This document shows, one piece after another, positions 48,021 to 56,727 of a stretch of DNA of 64,000 bases. A program made the translations under genes and the position numbers. This DNA is from Synechococcus sp. CS-1329 (GTDB lineage: Bacteria > Cyanobacteriota > Cyanobacteriia > PCC-6307 > Cyanobiaceae): positions 186,001 through 250,000 of the forward strand of contig NZ_JAHLYS010000033.1 of NCBI RefSeq assembly GCF_025128055.1. The letters run 5' to 3'. A model generated the notes under the pieces. That model did no database searches. It worked only from the letters and a program-made list of their open reading frames with translations, and was not told where the DNA came from. How positions within the stretch are numbered: the stretch's first letter is position 1; each line of letters opens with the position of its first letter.

Positions 48021-48437
48021 TCAGAAAGGCACTTCTTCGCTGCTGGGTTCGCCACCGCCGTAGGCACCGCCGCCGTAACTACCCTCGCTGCTGCCCTCGC
48101 CATAGGCCCCCTGCTCGGCGTCCCGCTTGGAGCCCAGCAGCTCCAGCCGGTCCACCCGCACCACGGGCTTGCTGCGCTCCTCACCGGTGGCCCGGTCCGT
48201 CCAGCGGTCGAGCTTGAAGGAGCCGATGATGCCCAGCAGCGAGCCCTTGCGGACGTAGTCGGCGGCCACCTGGGCCTGCTTGCCCCAGATCTCGAGGTTG
48301 AACCAGTCGGGTTCGTCGTCGCGGCTGCGGCGGTTCACGGCCAGCGTCAGGTTGGCCACCACGGTGCCGGATTCGAAGTAGCGCACTTCGGGGTCGCGGC
48401 CGGCACGGCCGACAAGGGTCACGGAATTCACACCCAT
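48021..48437 (-). CDS. ssb: single-stranded DNA-binding protein
   Basis: A 138-residue SSB with the OB fold: NSVTLVGRAGRDPEVRYFES, TVVANLTLAVNRRSRDDEPD, WFNLEIWGKQAQVAADYVRK and GSLLGIIGSFKLDRWTDRAT. A short Gly/Ser/Tyr linker follows and the acidic tip SSEEVPF recruits repair and replication partners. ATG 48437 (MGVNSVTLVG) is chosen over the longer 48479 start. The linker is short compared with the enterobacterial protein. It converges with dedA, with 21 bp between them. Confidence 0.95.
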   Translation of the reverse strand: MGVNSVTLVGRAGRDPEVRYFESGTVVANLTLAVNRRSRDDEPDWFNLEIWGKQAQVAADYVRKGSLLGIIGSFKLDRWTDRATGEERSKPVVRVDRLELLGSKRDAEQGAYGEGSSEGSYGGGAYGGGEPSSEEVPF

Positions 48438-48607
48438 GGGGATCTCCAGAAAAGGGGGGATGGGGTCACTTGGACCCATGATGCGCCACGTCCTGCAGCG
48501 CTTCTCTCTGCTGGTTCCACCCTTTGACCCGGATGTCCCAGCCCAGATCCAGCTGAGGGGCTTCCAGGGCGCTCCACCTATGATTCGCCCCGCTTGGCTG
48601 CTCCCCA

Positions 48608-49654
48608 GTGTTCTTTCGTCGTTTCCAGCTCTCCCGTGACATCGGCATCGATCTGGGAACGGCCAACACCTTGATGTACGTGTCCGGCAAGGGCATTGTC
48701 CTGCAGGAACCGTCTGTGGTGGCGCTCGATCTGGAGAAGGGGGTGCCCCTGGCGGTGGGCGATGAGGCCAAGCTGATGCTGGGCCGCACCCCCGGCAACA
48801 TCCGCGCCGTGCGTCCCCTGCGCGATGGGGTGATCGCCGACTTCGACGCCGCCGAGATGATGATCAAGTCCTTCATCCAGAAGGGCAACGAAGGGCGCGG
48901 CATCGTCGCCCCACGGCTGGTGATCGGTATCCCCAGCGGTGTCACCGGCGTGGAGCGCCGGGCGGTGCGGGAGGCGGGTCTGGCCGGTGCCCGCGAGGTG
49001 CATCTGATCGATGAGCCGGTGGCGGCCGCCATCGGCGCCGGTCTGCCGGTGACCGAACCCGTCGGCACCATGATCGTCGACATCGGCGGTGGCACCACCG
49101 AAGTGGCCGTGCTCAGCCTCGGCGGCACCGTGCTCAGCGAGTCGGTGCGGGTGGCGGGCGATGAGATCAGCGAGGCCATCACCGTCTACCTCAAGAAGGT
49201 GCACAACCTGGTGGTGGGCGAGCGCACCGCCGAGGAGATCAAGATCCGCATTGGCTCCGCCTTCCCCGACGACGCCCACGACGAATCCTCGATGGATGTG
49301 CGCGGCCTGCACCTGCTCTCCGGTCTGCCCCGCACGATCAATGTGCGCGCCGGTGACATCCGCGAGGCGATGGCCGAGCCGCTCAACGTGATCGTGGAGG
49401 CGGTGAAACGCACCCTCGAGCGCACCCCGCCCGAGCTGGCCGCCGACATCGTCGATCGCGGCATCATGCTGGCCGGGGGCGGTGCCCTGGTGCGTGGCAT
49501 CAACGAGCTGATCAGCCACGAGACCGGCATCCTCACCCACGTGGCCCAGGATCCCCTGCTCTGCGTGGTCAACGGCTGCGGCCAGGTGCTGGAGGATTAC
49601 AAGCGTCTGGAGCGGGTGCTCGACACCCCTGACTTCTCCCGTCTCTCCTCCTGA
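48608..49654 (+). CDS. mreB: rod shape-determining protein MreB
   Basis: A 348-residue bacterial actin. RDIGIDLGTANTLMYVSGKG, the phosphate-1 loop, opens it. RLVIGIPSGVTGVERRAVRE, LIDEPVAAAIGAGLPVTEP, MIVDIGGGTTEVAVLSLGG (phosphate-2) and RGIMLAGGGALVRGINELIS complete the ATPase. The GTG start at 48608 gives the usual N-terminal FFRRFQLSRD segment. Filaments under the membrane organise cell-wall synthesis. It heads the mreBCD operon, with mreC six bases downstream. Confidence 0.96.
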   Translation: MFFRRFQLSRDIGIDLGTANTLMYVSGKGIVLQEPSVVALDLEKGVPLAVGDEAKLMLGRTPGNIRAVRPLRDGVIADFDAAEMMIKSFIQKGNEGRGIVAPRLVIGIPSGVTGVERRAVREAGLAGAREVHLIDEPVAAAIGAGLPVTEPVGTMIVDIGGGTTEVAVLSLGGTVLSESVRVAGDEISEAITVYLKKVHNLVVGERTAEEIKIRIGSAFPDDAHDESSMDVRGLHLLSGLPRTINVRAGDIREAMAEPLNVIVEAVKRTLERTPPELAADIVDRGIMLAGGGALVRGINELISHETGILTHVAQDPLLCVVNGCGQVLEDYKRLERVLDTPDFSRLSS

Positions 49655-49659
49655 GTCCG

Positions 49660-50424
49660 GTGCCGTTCGGACGCCTCTCCCGCGTCCCCTGGCTGAGGCC
49701 GGTGGTCGGAGCCTGGCCCTGGGCCCTGGTGGCTGCTGTGTTGGTGGCGGTGCGCCTCAGCAAGGGGGCCCTGCTCAGCGATGCCTACGCCCTGCTCAGC
49801 CGACCCTTCTGGCCCGGCAGCGCCCAGAAGGAGTGGTTGCAGGCGGCCCAGCAGCTGGATCAGCAGACCAGGCTCGGCCAGCTGGAACTCGACAACCGCC
49901 GCCTGCGCCGCCTGCTCGATCTGCAGCGAGCCAGTCCCGGCAAGGTCACCGCGCCGGTGATCTCCCGTGAGCCGGGCGATTGGTGGCATCAGTTGGTGCT
50001 GGGGGCCGGCGGGCTCCAGGGCATCCGTGCGGGGGATTCGGTGATCGCCCCCGGTGGCCTGATCGGGCGGGTGGCCAGCGTCACCCCCAGCACCGCCCGG
50101 GTGGCCCTGCTCACTGACTCCGCCAGCAAGGTGGGGGTCTGGGTGGGGCGCACCCAGCGCCATGGCCTGCTCACCGGGGTGGGGAGCAGCAGGCCGGTGC
50201 TGCGCTTTCTCGAGAAGGATCCCCAGGTGCGCCCGGGTGATGTGGTGGTCACCTCCCCCGCCAGCACCCTGGTGCCGCCGGGGCTGAGCGTGGGGGTGAT
50301 TCAGTCGGTGGATGACAAGGCGGTGCCGGCCACGCTGGCGGTGGTGCAGCTGAGCGCTCCTGTGGCCTCGGTTGACTGGGTGCAGGTGCTCACCCGTCAG
50401 GGGCCCGCTGCGGCGGGATCCTGA
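49660..50424 (+). CDS. mreC: rod shape-determining protein MreC
   Basis: A 254-residue membrane-anchored, periplasmic coiled-coil protein. One membrane segment lies near the start (PVVGAWPWALVAAVLVAVRL). A coiled coil follows (WLQAAQQLDQQTRLGQLELD), then the beta-rich domains with GDSVIAPGGLIGRVASVTPS, VALLTDSASKVGVWVGRTQ and DVVVTSPASTLVPPGLSVG. It links MreB to the periplasmic wall synthases. The start is GTG 49660. Confidence 0.93.
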   Translation: MPFGRLSRVPWLRPVVGAWPWALVAAVLVAVRLSKGALLSDAYALLSRPFWPGSAQKEWLQAAQQLDQQTRLGQLELDNRRLRRLLDLQRASPGKVTAPVISREPGDWWHQLVLGAGGLQGIRAGDSVIAPGGLIGRVASVTPSTARVALLTDSASKVGVWVGRTQRHGLLTGVGSSRPVLRFLEKDPQVRPGDVVVTSPASTLVPPGLSVGVIQSVDDKAVPATLAVVQLSAPVASVDWVQVLTRQGPAAAGS

Positions 50425-50427
50425 GCG

Positions 50428-50940
50428 ATGGCCAGCCTGCACCGCCGCCCCCTGTTTGTGGTCAGTGCCCTGGCCGTGCCGCTGCTCACCCTGGCGGCGC
50501 CCGGCCTGCTGCGCATCGGCGGGGTGCCCCCCAGCTGGGCGGTGCTCTGGTTGCTGCCCTGGGCGTTGGCGGATGGACCCCTCTCCGGTGCCCTGGCGGG
50601 TCTGGCCCTGGGCTTGCTGCTCGACTCCCTGCACCTGGGAGGTGCCACCCAGATGCCGGCCCTGGCCCTGCTGGGCTGGTGGTGGGGACGGCTGCCGCGG
50701 CGGGGGCCGCCGATCGAGCGCAGCTTCAGCCTCGGCCTGCTGGCCATGCTCGGCAGCACTTTGCTGGGGCTGAGTGTGTTGCTGCAGCGCCAGGCGGGTG
50801 CTGGCTGGGCGGTGCTGCTGACGGCGGCCAACCTGTACACCCTGCTGGCCCAGGTGCTGGTCACGGCCCTGCTGGCACCGATGATCTGTTCGTTGCTGCT
50901 GCTGCTCTGGCGACGGCACAGTGCCAGCGCTCGGGGGTGA
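50428..50940 (+). CDS. mreD: rod shape-determining protein MreD
   Basis: A 170-residue polytopic membrane protein of about five helices (VVSALAVPLLTLAAPGLLRI, then LWLLPWALADGPLSGALAGL and LALGLLLDSLHLGGATQMPA). The ADGPLSG/LLLDSLH arrangement is typical of cyanobacterial MreD. It starts four bases after mreC. The next gene's ATG follows its stop by four bases. Confidence 0.9.
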   Translation: MASLHRRPLFVVSALAVPLLTLAAPGLLRIGGVPPSWAVLWLLPWALADGPLSGALAGLALGLLLDSLHLGGATQMPALALLGWWWGRLPRRGPPIERSFSLGLLAMLGSTLLGLSVLLQRQAGAGWAVLLTAANLYTLLAQVLVTALLAPMICSLLLLLWRRHSASARG

Positions 50941-50944
50941 TGGG

Positions 50945-52270
50945 ATGAGGAAACCGCTGCTGGATCGAGCCTTCAGTCCAGGTCGTCGCTGGAGCCGGCG
51001 TGAGCTGCTGGGCAGTGCCCTGCTGGCGCTGCTGGCCGGCTGCGGGGTGCGCCGATCCAGCGGACCGGAGCTGCAGTTCTGGACCTTGGATCTGTCCCCC
51101 AAGTTCAACGACTACCTGCGCGGGGTGATCGCCGCCTGGGAACAGGAGAATCCGGGCCTGAAGGTGCGCTGGACAGATGTGCCCTGGGGGTCTGTGGAGC
51201 GCAAGCTGCTGGCGGCGGTGTTCGCCCGCACGGCACCGGATCTGGTGAATCTGAACCCGCTCTTCTCGGCCAACCTCGCCAGCAAGGGAGGGCTGATGGA
51301 TCTTGGCCCGCTCCTCCCCCCGGAGGCGTCCGCCACCTACCTGCCCCTGATCTGGCAGGCCAGCCGCCAGGACGGCGGCCAGTTCGCCATTCCCTGGTAC
51401 CTCACGGCGCGGATCTCCCTGAGCAACAGTGATCTGCTCACCCAGGCGGGCTACAGCCAGCCCCCCCGCCGCTGGGAGGAGGTGCCGGCCTTCGCGGAGG
51501 CGGTCAGGCGCCGCACAGGCAAGTACGCCCTGTTCGTCACGGCGGTGCCCGACGATTCGGCTGAGCTGCTGGAGTCGATGGTGCAGATGGGTGTGACCCT
51601 GCAGGACCAGCGCCAGCGGGCCGCCTTCAACAGCCCGGCCGGCCGCCGGGCCTTCGCCTTCTGGTCCGACCTCTACCGCCGCGGTCTGCTGCCGCGGGAG
51701 GTGGTGAGTCAGGGCTATCGCCGGGCCGTGGAGCTCTATCAGAGCGGTGAACTGGCTCTGCTCTCCAGCGGAGCCGAGTTCCTGCGCAGCATTCAGACCA
51801 ACGCCCCCGGCATTGCCGCCGTCACCCGGCCTGGGCCGCCGCTGACGGGTCCCGACGGGCTGGCGAACGTGGCGGTGATGAATCTGGCGGTTTCGCGCCA
51901 GAGCACCAAAGCGAAGCAGGCGCTCAGCTTTGCCCTTTACCTCACCAATGCCGCCAACCAGGTCCGCTTCGCCGAGGAGGCCCGGGTGCTGCCCTCGGCG
52001 CGCCAGGCCCTGGAGCGCATCGAGCAGGGCTTGCGCCAGCAGACGCCCGCCAATGCCCAGGAGCGGCTGGTGCGCCAGGCGCGGCTGCAGTCGGTGGAGA
52101 CCCTCGGTCAGGCGCGGGTGCTGGTGCCCGCCACCCCCGGAGTGAAGCGCCTGCAGGCGATCTTGTACCGCCAGCTGCAGCGGGCGATGCTGGGCCAGAT
52201 CGAGAGCGATCAGGCGCTGGCGGAAGCGGAGCGCGAGTGGAACGTGTATGCCGAGGCCCGCTGGCCGTGA
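50945..52270 (+). CDS. ABC transporter sugar-binding lipoprotein
   Basis: A 441-residue family 1 extracellular solute-binding protein. A twin-arginine-like n-region (RRWSRRELLGSALLALLAGC) ends in lipobox LLAGC, so it is lipidated and attached to the outer face of the inner membrane. The first lobe has LQFWTLDLSPKFNDYLRGVI and WEQENPGLKVRWTDVPWGSV. The signature of this family, VNWNPLFS-like, reads LVNLNPLFSANLASKGGLMD here. LPLIWQASRQDGGQFAIPWY and ALSFALYLTNAANQVRFAEE follow. No permease or ATPase lies nearby, so the rest of the transporter must be encoded elsewhere. It is likely cotranscribed with mreBCD. Confidence 0.86.
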   Translation: MRKPLLDRAFSPGRRWSRRELLGSALLALLAGCGVRRSSGPELQFWTLDLSPKFNDYLRGVIAAWEQENPGLKVRWTDVPWGSVERKLLAAVFARTAPDLVNLNPLFSANLASKGGLMDLGPLLPPEASATYLPLIWQASRQDGGQFAIPWYLTARISLSNSDLLTQAGYSQPPRRWEEVPAFAEAVRRRTGKYALFVTAVPDDSAELLESMVQMGVTLQDQRQRAAFNSPAGRRAFAFWSDLYRRGLLPREVVSQGYRRAVELYQSGELALLSSGAEFLRSIQTNAPGIAAVTRPGPPLTGPDGLANVAVMNLAVSRQSTKAKQALSFALYLTNAANQVRFAEEARVLPSARQALERIEQGLRQQTPANAQERLVRQARLQSVETLGQARVLVPATPGVKRLQAILYRQLQRAMLGQIESDQALAEAEREWNVYAEARWP

Positions 52271-52400
52271 CGGGCCGGGCCCCCAAAACCTCCTGAATAA
52301 ATCATTAAGTCTTGGCTGAGTCCCTGCGGGGAGGCTGGATCGTCGTCGCTTTGTTACGACCTCACAAGGTAGGGTTGCTTTTCTTCATGACTGGACTCCG

Positions 52401-53207
52401 ATGCCCCTGGAAGCGGATCCCCAGCAGCAGCAGGGTGAGTCTTCTCCGGAGTCCTCAGCGGAAGCCCGAGCCACCGTGTTGGTGGTCGACGATGAAGCCA
52501 CCGTGCGCCGCGTGCTGGTGATGCGCCTGCAGCTGGCCGGTTACCGGGTGGTCTGCGCCGAGGATGGTGAGCAGGCCCTGGCCCTCTTCCACGACGAGCA
52601 GCCCGACCTGGTGGTGCTCGATGTGATGCTGCCCAAGCTGGATGGCTTCGCCGTCTGCCGCAGGCTGCGGGCCGAATCCTGCGTACCGATCATCTTTCTC
52701 TCGGCCCTTGATGCCATCGCCGAGCGGGTGGCCGGCCTCGATCTGGGTGCCGACGACTACCTGCCCAAGCCCTTCAGCCCCAAGGAGCTGGAAGCCCGCA
52801 TCGCCACCATCCTGCGGCGGGTGGGCCGCGGCTCCGCCACCGCCGAACCCCGGGATGTGCCCGCCGGCCAGGGGGTGATGCGCGTGGGCGATCTGGTGGT
52901 CGACACCAACCGGCGTCAGGTCACCCGAGACGGGGAGCGCATCGGTCTCACCTACACCGAATTCAGCCTGCTGGAGCTGCTCTTCCGCGACCCGGGCCGG
53001 GTGGTGCCACGGGCCGAGATCCTTGAGCAGCTCTGGGGCTATCCCCCCCGCCGCGCCGCCGACCTGCGCGTGGTCGATGTCTATGTGGCCCGCCTGCGTG
53101 GCAAGCTCGAGCCCGATCCGCGCAACCCCGAGCTGATCCTGACGGTGCGGGGCACCGGCTATGCCTCCCAGCGGATGGCCGAAGCGGCCGTCGCCGCCAC
53201 AGCCTGA
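52401..53207 (+). CDS. rpaB: response regulator RpaB (OmpR type)
   Basis: A 268-residue two-component regulator. The receiver domain starts at about residue 25 with [20 protein letters not shown]. The phosphoacceptor is D74 in [20 protein letters not shown], the acidic pocket D30/D31, Ser101 and Lys123 ([20 protein letters not shown]). The winged-helix output ends with [20 protein letters not shown]. The [15 protein letters not shown] stretch is characteristic of cyanobacterial RpaB, whose cysteine at this place is reported to be redox-sensitive. RpaB controls high-light and photosystem genes through HLR1 sites. The 130-bp upstream region is AT-richer than usual, without a certain promoter. 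Confidence 0.92.
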   Translation: MPLEADPQQQQGESSPESSAEARATVLVVDDEATVRRVLVMRLQLAGYRVVCAEDGEQALALFHDEQPDLVVLDVMLPKLDGFAVCRRLRAESCVPIIFLSALDAIAERVAGLDLGADDYLPKPFSPKELEARIATILRRVGRGSATAEPRDVPAGQGVMRVGDLVVDTNRRQVTRDGERIGLTYTEFSLLELLFRDPGRVVPRAEILEQLWGYPPRRAADLRVVDVYVARLRGKLEPDPRNPELILTVRGTGYASQRMAEAAVAATA

Positions 53208-53277
53208 GCCAGCGCCTGGGCCACGTCCTGAAACCCCCGGTCCTTCAGGATGGGGGTCCCGTCTGAGATCTGTCCCC

Positions 53278-54798
53278 TTGCCGGAGACGCGCTTCAACCG
53301 CCTGGAGCAGGCCCGCCTGGAGAAGGCTGAGGTCCTCAGGGGCCTGGGTCAGGGGCCCTACGGCCTGCGCTTCGACCCCAGCCACCGCCACGCCGAGTTG
53401 CAGCGCCTGCATGCCGACCTGGCCAACGGCCAGGAGCGAGACGAGCAAGTGGCGGTGGCCGGGCGGGTGATGACCCGCCGGGTGATGGGCAAGCTGGCCT
53501 TCTTCACCCTGCTCGATGAGACCGGCCCGATCCAGCTGTTCATCGAGAAGGCCACCCTGGCGGCCGCCCTGCCGGATCAGCCCGAGGCCTTCACCCAGCT
53601 CACCACCCTGGTGGATGCCGGCGACTGGATCGGTGTGAGCGGCAGCCTGCGCCGCACCGACCGGGGCGAGCTCTCGGTGAAGGTGAGCGCCTGGCAGATG
53701 CTCACCAAGGCCCTGCAGCCCCTCCCCGACAAGTGGCACGGCCTGGCGGATGTGGAGAAGCGCTACCGCCAGCGCTATCTCGATCTGGTGGTGTCCCCTG
53801 GCACCCGCGAAACCTTCAGGCGCCGGGCCCTGCTGGTGAGCGGCATCCGTCGCTGGCTCGATGAGCGCCAGTTCCTGGAGATCGAAACGCCGGTGCTCAA
53901 CGCCGAAGCCGGTGGCGCCGATGCCCGGCCCTTCACCACCCACCACAACACCCTCGATCTGCCCCTGGTGCTGCGGATCGCCACCGAGCTGCACCTCAAG
54001 CGCCTGGTGGTGGGTGGCTTCGAGCGGGTCTATGAGCTGGGTCGCATCTTCCGCAATGAAGGGGTGAGCACCCGCCACAACCCCGAGTTCACCACCGTCG
54101 AGATCTATCAGGCCTACGCCGACTACACCGACATGATGGCCCTCACCGAGGAGCTGATCGCCGCGGTCTGCCAGCAGGTGTGCGGCAGCACGGCGATCGA
54201 GTATCAGGGCACCGCCATCGACCTGACGCCTCCCTGGCGGCGGGCCACCATGCATGAGCTGGTGGAGCAGGCCACGGGCCTGGATTTCAACGGCTTCAGC
54301 AGTCGCGAGCAGGCCGCCGCCGCCATGGCCGCCGCTGGCCTGGAGGTGCCTGAGTCGGCTGACTGCGTCGGTCGACTGCTCAACGAAGCCTTCGAGCAAC
54401 GGGTCGAGGACACGCTGGTTCAGCCCACCTTCGTGACCGATTACCCGGTGGAGATCTCCCCCCTCGCCCGCGCCCACCGCAGCAAGCCCGGACTGGTGGA
54501 GCGCTTCGAGCTGTTCATCGTGGGCCGCGAAACCGCCAATGCCTTCAGCGAACTGATCGATCCGATCGACCAGCGCCGGCGCTTGGAAGCCCAGCAGGAG
54601 CGCCGCGCGGCGGGCGATCTGGAGGCCCACGGGGTCGACGAAGACTTCCTCCATGCCCTTGAAGTGGGCATGCCCCCCACCGGCGGGCTGGGCATCGGCA
54701 TCGACCGGCTGGCGATGCTGCTCACCGACAGCCCGAGCATCCGCGACGTGATCGCCTTCCCCTTGTTGCGGCCGGAAGCGGCGCCGCCGGTGGGCTGA
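53278..54798 (+). CDS. lysS: lysyl-tRNA synthetase (class II)
   Basis: The 506-residue class II LysRS. The N-terminal anticodon-binding OB fold has [20 protein letters not shown] and [20 protein letters not shown]. The catalytic core shows motif 1 ([20 protein letters not shown]), motif 2 ([20 protein letters not shown]) and motif 3 ([20 protein letters not shown]). ATG candidates are absent near the N-terminus. TTG 53278 ([20 protein letters not shown]) is chosen over the frame's upstream ATG at 53161, which lies inside rpaB. Confidence 0.95.
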   Translation: MPETRFNRLEQARLEKAEVLRGLGQGPYGLRFDPSHRHAELQRLHADLANGQERDEQVAVAGRVMTRRVMGKLAFFTLLDETGPIQLFIEKATLAAALPDQPEAFTQLTTLVDAGDWIGVSGSLRRTDRGELSVKVSAWQMLTKALQPLPDKWHGLADVEKRYRQRYLDLVVSPGTRETFRRRALLVSGIRRWLDERQFLEIETPVLNAEAGGADARPFTTHHNTLDLPLVLRIATELHLKRLVVGGFERVYELGRIFRNEGVSTRHNPEFTTVEIYQAYADYTDMMALTEELIAAVCQQVCGSTAIEYQGTAIDLTPPWRRATMHELVEQATGLDFNGFSSREQAAAAMAAAGLEVPESADCVGRLLNEAFEQRVEDTLVQPTFVTDYPVEISPLARAHRSKPGLVERFELFIVGRETANAFSELIDPIDQRRRLEAQQERRAAGDLEAHGVDEDFLHALEVGMPPTGGLGIGIDRLAMLLTDSPSIRDVIAFPLLRPEAAPPVG

Positions 54799-54845
54799 AC
54801 CGGCGCAATGAGATAATTAAGGCTACTTGGACTATCCCCCAGCCC

Positions 54846-55109
54846 ATGAGCGGTGAGCGCGTCGGTTTCCGCTTCAAACACGCGGATGCGGTGGTCAAGC
54901 GCAATCCCCAGGGTCGCTCCCGCCGCGGCTGGGTGATGGAGCCCGTTGAGCAGACCACCAGCCGTGGCACCAAGATGCCGGCCTACCGCATCCGCTGGCG
55001 CGACAGCGAACGTCCCGAGATCGTGCTGCAGCACATGCTGATTGCCGATCCCGATCCCACTCCTCCCCCCGAAGGAGTGAGCCTGGAGCCCCCCGCTCCG
55101 AAGACGTGA
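54846..55109 (+). CDS. conserved picocyanobacterial small protein, unknown function
   Basis: An 87-residue basic protein: MSGERVGFRFKHADAVVKRN, QGRSRRGWVMEPVEQTTSRG, TKMPAYRIRWRDSERPEIVL and HMLIADPDPTPPPEGVSLEP. No signal peptide or membrane segment is visible. The first ~65 residues look like a small beta-rich domain (SH3-like spacing), and the C-terminus is proline-rich and probably flexible. I recall similar short proteins downstream of lysS in related genomes, but no function. The 47-bp leader contains AT-rich TAATTAAGG. Confidence 0.7.
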   Translation: MSGERVGFRFKHADAVVKRNPQGRSRRGWVMEPVEQTTSRGTKMPAYRIRWRDSERPEIVLQHMLIADPDPTPPPEGVSLEPPAPKT

Positions 55110-55128
55110 GCCCCCTCAGCCCCGCCGT

Positions 55129-55929
55129 TCAACCCCAGCCCTTGAGCTGGTAGACCAGCAGGCCGAGGTGCTCCTTGATGGCCAGGCTGCTCAGCAGCAG
55201 CGAGCCGGCATCGGGCCAGAGCGACAGCAGCACCGATCCGGCGGTGGGTGTGCCCAGTTGATCCCGGGCCGGCAGCAGGTAGTCGCAGGCCACTGGCACC
55301 ACCTGGAGCCCGCTCTGGCGGCGGAAGCTGGCCAGGGCCCGAGGCATGTGCAGGGCGCTGGTCACCAGCAGCACCGAGCTCCAGCCGCGGGACTGGCCGA
55401 TCCGGCGCAGATCCCTGGCTTCCTCGGCGGTGGTCCGGGCCTGATCGCTGAGCAGCAGGCGATCGGCGGGCACCCCCAGCTCCAGCGCCAGGCTGCGGGC
55501 GCTGAGGGCTTCAGCCGGGGCTGGATCCCCGCCGCTGAAGCTCACCCGGCCACCGCTCAGCAGCAGCAGCGGCGCCCGTTGGTCCCGCAGCAGCCGGATC
55601 CCACTCAGCAGCCGGTCGCCGGCTTCATTCACCTCCACCCCGGCCCTGGGGGGCAGCGCCGCCCGCAGGCCCCCGCCCAGCACCACGATGGCGTCGGCCC
55701 GTGGGATCGGTGAGGGCGTCAGGGCGGCGCTGCGGGCCTCCAGCCCCCAGACCAGTTCCCTGGCTGTGATCGGCAGGGCGCTGATCCAGAGCAGAGCTAG
55801 GCCGAGGCCCCCCAGGGGGGCGCTCCAGCGACGCCTTGGCCCCAGCAGCAGGCCGCTCAGAGCCAGCAGCAGCCCCAGGCTGAGGGGATAGAGCAGTTGC
55901 GGCAGCAATTTCGAGAGCAGGAAGCCCAT
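55129..55929 (-). CDS. YdcF/SanA family protein (DUF218)
   Basis: A 266-residue protein with two N-terminal membrane helices (LPQLLYPLSLGLLLALSGLL and APLGGLGLALLWISALPITA). A DUF218 domain follows, starting ADAIVVLGGGLRAALPPRAG and including LLSDQARTTAEEARDLRRIG. VLLVTSALHMPRALASFRRQ is the conserved SALHMPRA block. The family includes ElyC/SanA-type envelope proteins linked to polysaccharide or peptidoglycan precursors. It closes the ergothioneine operon, 15 bp after the coiled-coil gene; whether it belongs to that pathway is unclear. Confidence 0.85.
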   Translation of the reverse strand: MGFLLSKLLPQLLYPLSLGLLLALSGLLLGPRRRWSAPLGGLGLALLWISALPITARELVWGLEARSAALTPSPIPRADAIVVLGGGLRAALPPRAGVEVNEAGDRLLSGIRLLRDQRAPLLLLSGGRVSFSGGDPAPAEALSARSLALELGVPADRLLLSDQARTTAEEARDLRRIGQSRGWSSVLLVTSALHMPRALASFRRQSGLQVVPVACDYLLPARDQLGTPTAGSVLLSLWPDAGSLLLSSLAIKEHLGLLVYQLKGWG

Positions 55930-55943
55930 GGGCTGGCCCCCGC

Positions 55944-56462
55944 TCAGGGGCTGCGCGGGCTGGAGCGGCGGCGCAGCTCCTCCAGCTCCTGGCGCGATTC
56001 GAAGTGGGCCCAGGCCTGCTCAAGATCGCCCTCGCCGGAGGGTTTGGGCTTGGGCTTGGGCTTGGGCTGGGCCTGCTGCCGCTGCTCCAGCTCCTGCAGC
56101 TCCTGCTCCACCCGGGCAAACTCCTTGCCCAGTTCCCCCAGCTGCTGCCAGTGATCGCGCCCCTGGCCCATCAGCTGACCCTGGTGGGCCTCGGCGCGGG
56201 ACGCCAGCTCCAGGGCACCGGCGCTCCGCGCCCGCTGCACCCGCTGCTGCCACTGGGTGATCTGGCCGGCGACCTGCAGCAGGGTCTGGCGCAACTGCTC
56301 GGCCTGGGCCTGGATCTGTAGGCGCCGCAGGCGCAGGCGCCGTTGTCGTTCCTGCTGCTCCTCCCGCTCCAACAGGTCCTGCTGGCCGGGATGGCTGCCG
56401 AGAAAAGCCTCCAGCTGTTGCTCCAGCTGCGACTCCAATTGCTCAAACCAGCTGCTGCTCAT
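55944..56462 (-). CDS. coiled-coil companion of EgtB/EgtD (hercynine metabolism protein)
   Basis: A 172-residue, highly charged alpha-helical protein rich in Gln, Glu and Arg ([40 protein letters not shown]). A KPKPKPKP hinge at about residue 133 and a C-terminal helix with LEELRRRSSPRSP follow. In public annotation a protein of this kind beside egtD in cyanobacteria is called hercynine metabolism protein. The biochemical role is not known to me. It sits 20 bp after the small companion gene on the same strand. Confidence 0.7.
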   Translation of the reverse strand: MSSSWFEQLESQLEQQLEAFLGSHPGQQDLLEREEQQERQRRLRLRRLQIQAQAEQLRQTLLQVAGQITQWQQRVQRARSAGALELASRAEAHQGQLMGQGRDHWQQLGELGKEFARVEQELQELEQRQQAQPKPKPKPKPSGEGDLEQAWAHFESRQELEELRRRSSPRSP

Positions 56463-56481
56463 GGGCGTGTCACGGCAGGGT

Positions 56482-56706
56482 TCACTCCGGGGCGCGGGTG
56501 ATCAGGGGGGCTTCGATCTCTTCCTCCAGGGGCGTGATCGCCGCTTCGCGGGAGCGCAGCAGCAGCTGGGTGAGGCGGGCGATGGCCCCTTCGCCGAGAT
56601 CCTGGGCACTGATGCGATCAAAGGCCTCGCGGTAGAGCTGCTCCAGTTGCTCGATCAGACCCTCGCGCGACTCGCGCATCGCCCGCCGCTGGTCATCCCT
56701 GCTCAT
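56482..56706 (-). CDS. small companion of EgtB/EgtD (hercynine metabolism small protein)
   Basis: A 74-residue helical protein: MSRDDQRRAMRESREGLIEQ, LEQLYREAFDRISAQDLGEG and AIARLTQLLLRSREAAITPL, ending APLITRAPE. It has no membrane segment. Its position between egtD (22 bp) and the coiled-coil gene, and its size, fit the partner called hercynine metabolism small protein in cyanobacteria. It might form a complex with the coiled-coil protein or the enzymes; this is inference. Confidence 0.68.
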   Translation of the reverse strand: MSRDDQRRAMRESREGLIEQLEQLYREAFDRISAQDLGEGAIARLTQLLLRSREAAITPLEEEIEAPLITRAPE

Positions 56707-56727
56707 CGCCGCTCGTCTCGCTGCTGA

